Shown: in pieces, positions 1 to 14,100 of the stretch
Position numbering within the stretch: the stretch's first letter is position 1
How the letters are laid out: each line of letters opens with the position of its first letter
NCBI GenBank assembly: GCA_030737835.1
Contig: CM060850.1
Coordinates: 2,445,788 to 2,509,787 of the forward strand
Source: Acorus gramineus
Lineage: Eukaryota; Streptophyta; Magnoliopsida; Acorales; Acoraceae
Direction of reading: 5' to 3'
Length of the DNA: 64,000 nucleotides
Position numbers and translations under genes: made by a program
Notes under the pieces: generated by a model
Databases searched by the model: none
What the model saw: only the letters and a program-made list of their open reading frames with translations
What the model was told of the DNA's origin: nothing

Positions 1-240
1 TAAATTTATGTATTTGTTTCCTTCTCATTCATGAAACTCAAAAAATGTAAATTTGTCTCATACACACTTTGTGACGTGAATTTTAATGTAATTTAACTTT
101 TTCAAATAACTCCCACCAACAAAAAAAAAAAAAAATTCTAATATCTCTAGTATAAATTTGTATTATATGAATTTTTTTAATATGAATATTATGTAATTTG
201 ATTTTTTTTCAAAATATTTTTAACACATCAAATATTTTAC

Positions 241-1437
241 AGTGCTACTACCTGAGCCCTAGAAATTAAGCCTCATTTGTGAGCCCCAATAAGTAGTGCT
301 CTCCTATTGGTTTCTTATTTAACTTAATCTAACCACCAAAATGACAATGACAAGACTACCATTCTTATAATTTTAAAAATTGATTTCATTAAATAACTGA
401 ATCTCACAAAGGGCGGCATCATTAAATCCTTTCCCTAACTTAACATATTTAAAAAAAATATGAAACACCATCCCTGCCCGGTGAAAAAAAAAGAACATCA
501 ATCATATTTTATCAATTAAGATACAATAATTTATCTGAAAATCCAAATGAACAAATATAGTTTACATGCTACAAAGAATTGCACAGAAAATTCATTAAAA
601 GTCTTCAAAATGCCAACAATAAGCAAATTAAATATTAATCAACTATACATTAATCAAATCCATAAAAACAAAATAACAACCTTCAAAAAATGGGTTGGAA
701 TTCAAATTCAGATACAAGTGCATCTCGAATTTGAATTAACAAATACCTTAAAAAATGGGTTGGAATTCAAATTTAGATACACGAGCATTTGAAATTTGAA
801 TTAACAAATACACATTCCATACAAGTGAATGCACACTGTATTTAAAAATCTTGAATCTGAATAAGTCAAATAATGCTTATAAACAAAATTAAAACAGAGT
901 GATTAACATCCATATCATTATCAACAATTAAATGGATTTGATTCAATGCTTAAAAAGGGAATACACATGAAATAATAAGATTCAATTAAGTGATAACATT
1001 TCTAATAATCAAAATAAAAAAAATCAAATAAAGCAAACCTGAAACGAATCGCCATTAGTGAAATCACTAACAAATCCACTCAGATCCAAAACAGAAAAAT
1101 TGAAATACCTCTCAAGGAAAGGAGTTGTTTATGTTTAATTTCATTAAAAAAATCAATGAGAAGTATAAATCGGGCTGCCGATTGACTTTGATTTTTTTTT
1201 TATTCTTCGATTGAATTTAATTGTTTTTAAAAAAAAAAACAGAGAGAAGGAACAAAGAATCTCAAACAAATTATAACCCCCTACGTCATTTATGGATCAG
1301 TTATCAAAAAAATCCAAAAAAAACTCATAGAAAGGTAAAAGAGGAATTATATGTGTGCTACCTCATGGGACTTGTAATGGGGTCTACAAGTTGGGGCCCA
1401 AAAATCATTATTGTTTATTAAAACAGGGGTGCACTTA
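241..1437. mobile_element. Candidate terminal-inverted-repeat element downstream of the kinase gene
   Basis: The two ends read as diverged inverted copies of each other. The left side (about 249-290) has ACCTGAGCCC followed by AAGCCTCATTTGTGAGCCCC. The right side (about 1358-1405) has ACCTCATGGGACTTG and GTTGGGGCCCAAAAATCA. The right side also resembles 40448-40505, so the family appears at least twice in the window. The interior is AT-rich, has no meaningful ORF and contains the 65-bp tandem repeat listed separately. The exact ends and target-site duplication are not resolved. Confidence 0.4.
685..813. repeat. 65-bp tandem duplication
   Basis: Two adjacent copies (685-749 and 750-813) both start AAAAAATGGGTTGGAATTCA and differ at a few positions. 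They lie in non-coding AT-rich DNA. Confidence 0.8.
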
Positions 1438-2120
1438 CACTTGAATACTTGATCATTCCTACTATCCTCACATTTCCCTAATTGAGTATATAATCATCAT
1501 TCCTGCAATCCCCACATTCCACTAAACGAATATGTAACATACTAATTTAAGAAAATGTAAAAAATTACATATACATTCAACAAGTATATACCTCTAACAA
1601 AATTCAAAACACACTGGGAGATGCAAAAATAACTACAGGAATGACTATCCCTAACATTTTTCAGGTCTATATAACTGCGTGCTTTGAACCAGGTAGTGTC
1701 CACAAGGCCACACTAACACCACAATTGAGGCAATGTAATTTGGTGACATTAATTTGGTGGTGACATTCATACCACAAAATTGCAGTACTACCACTGATTT
1801 CACTCTTGATGATAATCATGCAGCACCAGTAGAATATCAGGGGGGAAAATTGATAGGTACATCTGCGTCTGTTAAATAAAAAATCACAGTTTCTGCACTA
1901 CGATACATTCAATATTGAAACTTACATCAAAGGACTGCAAGCACACGGTGAAAGATGGATGAGATGGAAAAACAATAAAACATCACAAAATCAAAAACCT
2001 AGGAGAGGATTTCAGAAGAAAATCTGTACAGTTCGGGGGGTGAGGGGTTACCTAGGATGGGAAATGCCCCATGATGGGAGTTTAGATACAGCTGATTATG
2101 AACAGCAGTTCCAACAACTT

Positions 2121-5100
2121 TTAATGTCCACGCCTGAGAGTAGCAAAAAAGCCAGCCGATGGCTTCTCCTTCCGCCGGTCCTCAGTCTCAACTCCAACCT
2201 GTTTTCAAGAGGATATTAGAGACCTATCCAGATTACCATAAGCACAAGATATCTGATAAAATTTTACATGTACTACCTCTTTTGCAATCTGTTTCAAGTT
2301 CTCTATTATCTCGGAGAAGTCCGGCCTCAGAGTTGGGTCTTGCTGCCAGCATTTCTCTAGAAGCTCTGCAAGCTTCGGAAGAGTGTTCTTTGGTATGGTA
2401 GGTCTTAAGCCCTGGCAACCATGCATTGAGAAAATAATGAGTTTACAAACAAGACATGTATTCTAGGGCTTTGACAGATATTATATTAGAGAGCAAAATA
2501 ATGGAAAACTATCAAAACAGATGGCATGATTTGATTAAAATCAAAAGTCAGTTACTTAGACAAAATTCATTATATTTATGCAGCATCAAGAAATGTTACT
2601 ATATTTTTAAGTAACATAAACTTGAGCAAATAATTGCTTATTATTGTGCTTGAGTGTGATGTTCTATCTTAATCGATGTTCTAAAGCGAGACTAAAGGGG
2701 AAGTGGAATTTAATCCAATTAATTTGATTTTTCCTTTTCTTTCAGATTTATTTTACTTATTTTGTATATTATAATATATATATTATAATGAGGAAGCATG
2801 CAAATGCCCGTACGAGAGACGAAGAATTGCGCAGAGAATAGATGCATAGCGAGAGCTGGGTCTTGAAACTCATAAAAAAGATGGGAAGATGAGAAAAAAA
2901 GAAAAGTTGAGGTGAAAAAAAAAATTATTGGAGAGGCAAAAAGGGATACATTCGTCCACTGATCTTTGGATCTACAATATCCCACCCCACAAGAAGTCGA
3001 GAACAAATGGGTAGGAAGAACAAAAACCCATGAGAACATCTAGACATTTGGATTTATGATATCCAAACCCACACACTAAATTCATCAAACAAAATGGTAC
3101 CCTCTCTCTTTATGTGTCTGTTCGTGGAGGACATACACCTCCCTCCTGCCCTCCTTTCATCGCATACACCATTTACAACTATTGCTTCTAAAACGAAACA
3201 TCAAATGTTAAACACGGTTTATAAGTGATATTGTGAGTACTCTACAAAAGTCCTGCATGTAAGAAAAATACCTTTTGAACAACACCAACTGCCGCTTGCA
3301 ATGGCGTCAAATACTCGTAAGGAAGCTGAGATGCCGATTACAAGATAAAAACTAGTCAGACTACAAAGGCCAAAGTGTAAACACGTTATAACAGCAAATT
3401 CTAAATCATATTTAGATTAGAGGACAAAAATTTCAAAAACATGCTATATAACTTTTACCTTTCCTGTTAGAAGCTCCCATAGCACGATTCCAAAACTGAA
3501 AACATCAGCCTTATGATCATAGGGCTTGTGTTCAATGACCTTCAAAGAAGAAGAAATGTAAGGATGTGCAGTAAAAATTACTTCTAATGAGAATAACACG
3601 AATTGAGACATAAAATTTTATACCCGTAGTTTCATGTTGGGTGAAGTTCAATTTCACAACAAAAAAGTTGGGACTTTGTTTGAGATCTGTTTGAGAGGAA
3701 ATACAGGAGTGCAAAGGCATTGACATCAATTTTGGGTTATTTACAGCTATTGGACATGAAAGACAGAAACAGATGGGCGTAGCTGATCCGTAGATACTTT
3801 TACTTGTTCTCAAATCTTAGATATTTTCAATGGCTTTGTTTGAGAAAAAGAGTCATGCTATTTTTCGTTTGCAATTTTACATTAGCAGCTCCACGGCTGA
3901 GTCTGGGAATAATTGTAATCACTGAGTGAAACTAGGATTTTGAGTTAACTGAAAAGTCTTGCAAGTACAGCCATGTTGGCCCAACACCTGTTAGCATATT
4001 GGATTGTTTTGCCATTGTGAAGTTATTTTCAAAGACCAGGAATGCACTTCCACATGGATCTGTTTTTTTAGTTGTGGTTGCTGTTCAGACTCAAAAGTGT
4101 TGTATGGTACTTGATCCAGTGCATCTATTTATACGCCACTCCTGCCTTTGCAGTGCAGTTGCCCACAATACATGCTGATGAGGTTTCAAAAAAATATCCA
4201 ATATACATTTATGTTCCCATAGACATTGCAAACTGCACATCAACAACATTGTAAGAAGTCGAGTCTTGGATCCATAACTCAATGGTTGACAACAAAATGT
4301 GCAACCATGAGTTCTTAGGTTCAAGTCCCACCACTTACCCACCAAAAAGAAACATTTTAAGAAGACAGCATACAATGCCACGGAAATACCTCAGGAGCCA
4401 TCCAACGATATGTCCCGGTTTCTGCAGTCATAACGCCTGTCTGAGCCTTAACCCTTGCAACTCCAAAATCAGCAACCTTGACAACCTGCAATGTGGAAAG
4501 ATGTAAAAGAATTAAAATCTGACCAAGATTTTCTACATGATTCATCATATAAAAAAACGATCAATCGAGGAAAAAGTGAAAAAAAATCACCTATAAGATT
4601 TGTCCAAACATTTTTGGTATGTGCTACCAATGGATAAATGACTAGGCCATGACCTTTTCCTGATCTAAGACTGCTAATTCAAAATATCAAGGGGGCAAAA
4701 GTATGATTGACACAAAAAATAAAACTTGGATAAAAATTAGGGGAGTATCTGAAAGAAACTCTAGAAGTACTTTGACACGTGAATAAAATCATGACAAAAA
4801 AAAAATTAAAACTGTATATATCATGGATGAAGAGAATGTAATTATACTATCTGATCCCTTCTTAGTCTTTGGGATGAAAACAATAATAGATTATACGGAA
4901 AAAAATCACTGGCAGGGGATGGCACAGGGAAATATTCTCTATTGATGGGAACAACTTTTCTTCTAGGCTGCTAATTCCATGCATTATCTTTTACAGAATT
5001 ACAGCCAATTCTTTTGTCACAACTCACAAGTGTCACGAGCAGGCAGGTTTGCTCTTCTTTTTTTGCCATGATCTTTGTAAGCATGCAGGATTCTTATAAA

Positions 5101-8100
5101 GCGAAGGCCAACAATGAGAAACAAAAAAAAAATAAAAAAAATAAGAGAGAACTACCATGACACCCTCCACAACAGGGGAAAAAAAAAAGAATAATACATA
5201 AACACCAGTATATTAAGGGAAGCACAGGTCTTGTGCTCAAGAAAAAAAAAAGGCAACAGTTGTGTAGCCCATGCAGGACAACAGCTAGTCCCCAAGGACC
5301 AAAAGGCACAAAGCAATCAACTTGATCATTACTTCCGAATTCCCCTTTAGAAGACCTTTAATCTAGTGGAGGCCTTACAACAACCCAAAGCAATGTAAAA
5401 AGTAACCAACCAAATTTCTTCATACTGGATCGTCAATTCAATGATATTGAAAAAACCTTTTGTCAGGTCTGGAATAGCCTAATCCAACTGTCAGGCAGGC
5501 ACAATTGATCAATTTCTAATGACGACTCATGAAAAGAAGTGCATTTATGAAAAATAAACCAAAAAAATCAAAATCTAAAAAGAAAATCAATCCAAATCCC
5601 CCTTCCCCCAAAAAAACCAAGGGCCTGAAAACAGACTCTACAGCATGAAAAGATTAAAAAAAAAATCCATCTGAAAGTATCTATAGAAGAATTTTGTCAT
5701 AGCCTCATAGGTTTTCAAAGAATGGAGAATAGACAATAAACCAAACGACCTGCAGAGACGAGGACCCTCACATCATACATCCCATAATTTTGATCTTATA
5801 CAAAGAATTCCCTTGTATTTTGTAATTTTATCAAGACTAACCGATCTAGTCAGCTACACTAAATGGATAAGAAAATCCTCTATTCTCAAGATACCCAAAT
5901 ACCGTCCACTCAGATTTCTCCAGAGAAAGGCAGCAGCCAGCGAGAAAGGAGAGACTATAAAGGATTAGGTATTGCATGTAAACTATAGATGCATGCATAA
6001 TTACCTAGAAACCCAGGTGAATAACAAGAAAAGCCTGTATAATTATCACCATGATATTTATACAGCAAATTCTCAAGCAATTATTCAGTTAACCTTCCGA
6101 GTGACTACTGGATAGACATAACCCATCTGGTGATCACAGAGCCTATAATTAATACAAATCACAATGAAAACCAATCCCCGTTCAGTTATATTCTAAATAA
6201 ATACTATATATATATCAGGGAAGTGCCAAGTTTGATGAATGGGGGTGGGATCGTCTGTGGCAGGCCAGAGGTAAATCTCCCTGGGCTTTCCTGGAGACTT
6301 CCATGTGGCCTGCCACAGAGGATCCGATCCCTGATGAATTGGTTTTGGACTTTTCAATATCCATTGGAACACATTTTCCAGCCATGCTGATTAATGAAAA
6401 AAAAGGAAATATTAAGGAAATATTTTAGTTAGGTAACCGGAGAAACAATACAATTGATCCTGTTTAAGAATCAAATCAATAAATAAATATCCTTCAAAGG
6501 CCATCTGAAAAGAATACTTCTGTAAACAGTACTATGCTGATTGGAATTTGGAAACCTCTTAACCATTGGTTCAAGTATCTGCAGAAAAACTTTCATTCGA
6601 TAAAAGAAGCCAAGAGTACAAGAACATTGTAATAGAATAATAACTGACAGACAAAAACAAAACATTACAGCACAAACAAAATAGCTAAGAAGACTTCTGT
6701 TGAGAGGATGACATGGTAAAAGATAAAAATACCAACACATCACGTGAACAAAAGAAACAAATACCGTGCTGGCCAGAATTTGTATGGTTAGTAGTTACAT
6801 CTATCACCAGAAAAGCTTAAAAGCCAGTTTATGCACATAGCTCAGCAGAGAACAGAAGAAGTTCTGCAATTCAAGAGTCTGAAGGGACAACCGTACACAA
6901 AAAACATGTCCAGTCATGTCAAAACTAAGAGTAAATAAATACGAATACAAGTTAATGGATGCATATCATATGCATTTCATAAAGCTAAAATATGATGGCT
7001 AATAAAGTGAAAAGTAAGGGGGAGATCCTTGCCTCATTTTCATCCAGTAAAAGATTTGCAGCCTTCAAATCTCTGTGAATAATATTATTCTGGTGCAAGT
7101 AGTTCATGCCCTTGGAAATATCAATGGCCACCTTCAGCAAAGACGGGAGCTTAAAGGACCCCTTCTGTTTATGAAGAAAGTCGTAAACACTACCACCAGA
7201 CATGAATTCTGAGAAAAGAAAGTTTGAGCATTGGTCAAATCTATCAAGGAACATAAAATATAATTACACTGAAGACATAGAATGCCCTTACCAAGTGCTA
7301 AACATCAAAGTGGTCCTCCATATTAAAATACTTATAGGGTAGTGCTTTTGAAAAAGTATAATCACGTGCCCATACCCTATGGTCCCTACCCTCATCAAAG
7401 AAGGAAAATGCACATAATCTTTACATGGGTTATAGAAATACTCATAGGATAGTGCTCTTGAAAAATGCAATTATGTGCACTTACCCTACGACATCAAAGA
7501 AGGCAAAATATGCGTCTGATCTTTAACTGGGTAATCCCTACCATCCAGTTAGTGAACTCAAACTTGTGCATAAAAGAGAGCCTTTATCTGGCTTATGCTC
7601 ATTTTACACTAAAAAAAATGGTTATCTGGCTTATGCTCATTTTACACTAAAAAAAATGGTTATGGTCAACCAATTCACAGTACCTGTTACGATGCACAAG
7701 CTTGGAGGCCTAGTGCATGCACCTATAAATTGCACGACATTCTTGTGTCGAACTTTCCTGAAAAAAAATGACATGTTGAAATTGGTAATAAAAAATTTGA
7801 TCCAAATTATCTAATTTCACGGAGAAAAAAAAATGCCTTGGCCTCCAGGAAAATGAAGAAGAGGCATGATAATGGGTGTATGTACATAAGTTTGTGTTTA
7901 TTTTTGTATGGAAGAATATCCCGTGCTGATTGATCAGACAAATTTCCAACTCAGCCAAAATCTGCTACCAATCCATGAAAAGCTCAGACTCTATGTAGGC
8001 ACCCAAGCAATAGAACTGAGTAGAACTTAAAATAGAATCTTAGAAAGGGTTCAAAATGTGCTCATTTGAATGGGAAAAACTGATAGCTGCTATGCACCTA

Positions 8101-11100
8101 AAAATACCATCTACCCAACATGTGGAAGAATTCCTTTTAATCCTTCAAAGGCACTATGGACTACGTAGGTCATTATGCAAATCCAAATCAATCACCAAGT
8201 TTCCTTACACCCTATAACTCAAATGGTGCAGCAACATTCTTGGTCATAACTTTGAAATGTGCATTTAACCATGTCCACAAACATCAGTTAACCAAAAAAA
8301 ATTTTAGCTATCTATATCTTACAGCCTGTCCATTTCAAGGAGAAATGGTAAAGTGATCTAGCTGGACGAAGTCTTGGGCTCAAGTCATGATTGATCATGT
8401 CATGCAAAAATTTAGGTAAAAAACTAGGATCATATTCAGTCTCTCCCCTTTCCAGCACCCCGCGATATGCAAACCACTGTTGGTGAAGGACATTTTAAAT
8501 TTTACAGGCTTTGACTCCGAAAATTATGCAATTGTTGGATTAGTTTAAATTCAGTCTCTCCCCTTTCCAGCACCCCGTGATATACAAACCACTGTTGGTG
8601 ATGAACTTTTAAAATTTTACAGGCTTTGACTCCGAAAATTATGCAATTGTTGGATTAGATTAAATTCACATACTAAAGAACAAGAAGGAGAATGCAACTG
8701 ACGATTTGATCACTCAAACAAGTTAGGACAAAAAATCCCAGAATGTTTTTATAGTAACACGTCTATGTAAGTAGTTTAGTGTGATATTAGGCCATTAGGT
8801 TAAATACAAGTTCATGTAACACACAGACCAAACAAAGAATGGATGCCATAATTATGGACAAGCAATAGGGTAAAGCTCCAACAAACCTCATGATATAGAC
8901 TTCCTGTGCAAATTCACGCTGCATATCTACATTCACTCGTTCAGGTTTGAGTACTTTGATGGCCACATCTTGACTACAATATGTCCCTCTATAACTGAGA
9001 ATGGAGAAAACCAACCAATCAGGCAAGGAGAAATGTTATCAGAATACAGGAGTTCCACTTCATAAAACACAACTTACAGATCACCGTATGACCCAGATGC
9101 AACTTTGCTTTCAAATTTCAGAAGCTTAGCGTCGATTTCCCAAACATCAACCCCATCACAAGGTATTTGCACATGCTCGGGTCTTGATTCCATGGTAGTC
9201 TGTGCTTGCTCGGCAATAGAAGACAATGAAAGAGGCTTTATCCAAATTTGCTTCTGCAACATATATGCCAAGTTCAAAATGTAACTTGCAAAGCTTTAAA
9301 AGTAAACTATGCAAAGACATCAGACAAAGAGAAATTTATGCATGTTAAAGCAGATCCATCTTATGTTACAAAGCAATATGGGGTTTCATTTTGTAACCCA
9401 GCACATATAACAATCAGTGTAAGAAATAAAATCTTCTCAAATACGGAATAAATAGATGATGCAAGAAAATAACTACCGGCCACAAATCTGTGTTATACTA
9501 TGTGGTCGAAAAGAACAAGTCTGATTTACACCTATCACATGCTATTTCATCCGAAAATTACTTCATATTCAACCATCTAAACCATTCTTACACTAGCAAA
9601 ATAAAAATTAACATAGTAACATACGAGCACCAACAAAAGAAAAGAAAAAATCAAATTACTACCACATCATGAGTCTTTTCAGAATATATGCAAGACCATC
9701 AAACAGGAAAGAGAACAAGTGGTTTTAGAAAGTAGAGGATCATCGATGCCTATCACAATGTTCTTCCGTTGTCCATGTCTACATTTCATCTTTATATTGG
9801 CAATCAGACAATAAATAACAAGGGCTAAGATGAAATTAATTTCAACCTTAAGATCCTTTTCCAGAGCAACTCTAAGCCGCTCAGTTTCCTGAAAAATTAA
9901 AGAAGCAAATTAGCATATGCACTGAATTGTACAGAGAAACAAAGATTGAAACATTTCAAAAACAGAACACTGCTCTGGACATCATATCAAGTTTTACTGG
10001 ATTTCAACTAACATCCTCTTTATCTAAATAGATGAGTAGAAAGCAACATATGCACGCTAACACCATGAAGGTGACACTGAACAAAATCCTGGGAACCCCT
10101 CCATAATGTCCAAAGGAGATCATAAGACACGGACCTTCTTATGCCCAGATCACCTTTCCTTCTTATGCTCTAAGACACGGACCTTCTTATGCCCAGATCA
10201 CCTTTCCTTCTTATGCTCTAAGACACGGACCTTCTTATGCCCAGATCACCTTTCCTTAATGTGCAATGAAGATCAAATCAAGCTCCCTAAGCCTCAATTG
10301 AACATAACAAAATCCAAGCTGGAATTGCAATATGACAAGTTTTGGATAGAAAAGAGATTTCCAATATCCATACATGGCCAACATATTCAGAATCCAGTGC
10401 AATAAGAAAAAAAAATCAATTTCTCAATACAGCACTTATGTTCTGCATATCCAGCAAGAAAATGCAAGAAAATAAGGAAAAGGGTTTTTCAGAAAAGTTG
10501 TGAATAAGCTCTTTTTTATGCCAGCACACCATAAAACAGCGAAAAGATTACCCTGACCAATTTATGCTCACTTTCAATTGAAATTTATGGAACAAATGAA
10601 AACAATACCTCATAAGGCCAGCCCTCAACAACAAACACATCCAGTGAGTAACCATCCACAGTAGAAAATGCGTGAGCTTCTTGGATGTTAAGACCGACCT
10701 CAGCAAGTAATGATGTCAACTGCAGAAAAAGAAAGGAAACTTTCATATCACAACTACATCATGAGCAGATAGGTTTAGAAGAATTATTATCTAACTATAA
10801 TAAATATTAAAAATTGTAAACATTGATCCTTTTCCCACTGAAAGAAGTCAGCTATAGAGAAACTGCTGGGTTAAATCGGGAGTCACTAGATATAAACAGT
10901 CACTAGATGAAAAAGGTTAAATAAATGAACTGATATAATCCTATGACTAGTGATTCACTTGATGGGGGGGGTATCACCATAGTGGAGTTCTTGATTTGTA
11001 GATAGAGGAAAATCAGATACAACAAAATTATAAGGACAGTAATTTTTTTTCCAATACAACACAACAAAAACAATAACAAGGCTTTATCCCAACAATCTAA

Positions 11101-14100
11101 GGTCAGCTACATGAATTCTTTTTCACCATTTGTTAAGGATCATATCTAATACAATGGTTCATTAATACAGTTTACTGATGAGTCAGTGATACAGGATGAT
11201 TTTAGGGGGCAATCGGTTGCTCTCTTCAGTTTGGATAGCCTTTATGCAGCCATCTTTAATGCCTTTAGGAGGCAATCTCTCAATGCCTTTATCATGGAGT
11301 GTGTTGGTCAAATGGATAGCCCTAAATGCCACCATCCTTAATACAACATATGGAAAGGGATCACTACCTTTCGTTAAAGATTGGGGTATTTGTGCCGGTG
11401 CAGATTCGATCCAGGTAGAGGAGAATGGAATGATTATCTAAAAATGTGATGGCTTCAACCATGACCTCTTTGTGTCCTCCTCATGCTTTTATTTTATTGT
11501 AATCTCTCTTTGACTTGTTGTCTTGGGGTAGATTCCTTAGCTACTCTTATAAAGTGACCGATTTTCAATCAATTTTGGGGTGACTACATTTAGTAGACAG
11601 AGAGAGAGAGAGGACAAAATTTTGAATTTTTTATCAATAACATAGATAACCCACCTTCAAACTTTTAAAGATAACCCAACTCTCTACCTGACGCTCGTTT
11701 TTTATTTGTTGTCTATTGTGTTTAAGGTCAACCAAACTTCATGATATCATACAGTGCATTACCTGGATTGACCAATACATAAAGTTGGCTCAAGAATTCT
11801 AGATTGACCAGGATTGACAAACCCCAATCATTGATCATACTCTCAGACTAAACCCCAATCATTATCATACTCTCAGGCTCCCAGCCAACTCTTTTAAGTT
11901 TTCAAAAACTTGGGAGACCCTTTTTTTTAATATAACTTTGTTCCACGTGAGCCAAATCGCCCAAACTCCCACGGGAATGATGGATTAAGAAATTTGTCCT
12001 TTTTGCTTATAATCCTATCTTAAATCTCTCAGTAGGTATCTCCTCGACATCCACAATCATGATCATATATTGATACCTCCATATAAATAATAGGGAAAAT
12101 CTTCTTAACTCTCTGAAATCTTCTTGAAATCACAAAAAGTCCCTCTAAAGTCAGAAAATCATCCTAGGTCCCCATAAAGTGTATATGGTTAACGAATTTA
12201 GTCCCCTGGTCAAGAGTATATTGAAATAAATCCTCATAAACTTACTAAAATTGGATTCAGTCCCTACAAACTTTATTAAATCAGATTTAGTTCTTTTGTA
12301 AAACAAAAATACCCCTGTCATTTTTCAATATCCTCATCTCCTGAAATGTCATCCTCATCTGTAAAAAAAAAAAAAAAATAATCGATCAAACCTCATTTGA
12401 TCTATAAAATTGAGTTATTTTTCAACATTTTCACCTCCTTAATCTCATTACAGAGACTAGACTGGACAAAAAAAATTACAACTTCATCAACTTCATTACA
12501 AAATCAATAGAGAAAACAATTTAAAAACCCAATCAAAATTCTATAATACATTCTTAACTCAAAATTAGTAGCAATAAAAAGCATAACACCTTGATTATAA
12601 AACTATAATTTGTTTAATAAAATTTAAATAAATCAGTATATATTTTTAGATAATCACATGCATTTTTTGTGATTTTAAGAAGACTTCAGGTAGTTAAGAC
12701 GATTTTAAAATTCACGGGGACTTTTTTCGATTTTCATAAGTTTTCAAGGAGTTATATCAATTTTTTCCAACAAAGAAAATAAATTTTAAAAGGGTATAAC
12801 GGTAATTTACCGTGCATGGTTAGGGTCAACCACACATCTAGTTAGTTATAGGGACTAAAATAAACATTATCTAATAAGATAGGGACCTGAGGGAATTTAC
12901 CAATTTTACAGAGACTTTTTCTGATTTTCATAAGTTTCTAGGGAGCTAGATCAATTTTTCCCTAAATAAGTATTTTATAGTTTTAACAAAATTTTAATGA
13001 GAGATCTTGTTGATTTCCTAGTAAATTTTACATCAAAAAACCAAACAAATTATGCACGTACAAGATCTACCATGAAACAATCACTGGATGTTTATAACAG
13101 TTGAGTATCAAGATGCTCTCACTTGCTATCATTTTAGGTGTCCACTCCCATTCTGGTGGTTTTGATCCTCATAAAATAGAGAATGAACAATGATAATCAA
13201 ATGCATAACAACATAAATGAAATAATCACTTCTATCAACAAGCACTTTTCAGAAGAGATAAAAAGTCAGCTCGGATCTTTGGCTAAAGAAAGAGTCAGTT
13301 ACATGGCTGAGGAGCTTTGGCTTGTCCTCTGTTGAAAAGGTGACTTCGTGCATTGGCCTACAATGTATAAGATGGACAAGCACATAAGCACGTAGAATAC
13401 AGAGAATGAAGTACCATTACGTAATATGAACGTCAAGAATACGATTCAGCTCACCCTGTGAAAAGGAGGGAAAGGGGTGGAAATGAAGAAAATGAAAGGT
13501 TAGAATACATTTAAAAAATGACCCAGAACAGCAAAATGTAGGTAGATCAACATTTCAATCTGTGCAACAGGTACACCCTGTTAGGAAAGGGATGGGCATT
13601 CCCAAATATGTGTCTCACAGTGGCCCTCATGTAATGGGCAAAAATCACACTTTAAATTCCTGTTGAGACCCCATGTCCAATATAGTGTCATTATTTATAT
13701 ACATTTCATACACAGTAAATTTTGGGTTTCAAATTGAAATACGTTCCAACAGCTAATTTGATAAATCAGCTTCTAAGTTTCCAATAGGCATCTAAAAAAC
13801 ATTTATTTTTAGAAAAAAAGAATTTTACATTTCAACCATTTACTTTTAAAGTACCACTATATTAAAAAAACCCAACACTCACTAAGAACCATGACTAAGA
13901 ACCATGAGGGTGGTGCATCACATATTATCATGTCAACAATAACTGATGACTCGATAAACATCTCAAGACAACAGCCCTCAAGAACACAACAGGTAGCAGT
14001 AGAGCAAAATAAAAAAAATTCTGATAGAGAGGAACATCTTTTTTTAAAGTGAGGATGGCAGCCCACCACCTCAGACCTATTATGAAAAATCAGCTGATGC

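Noticed and set aside
10106-10405. 99-codon ORF with a repeated [16 protein letters not shown] unit
   Set aside because: The repetition comes from a 48-bp minisatellite within a kinase intron; the period is divisible by three, which keeps the frame open by chance.
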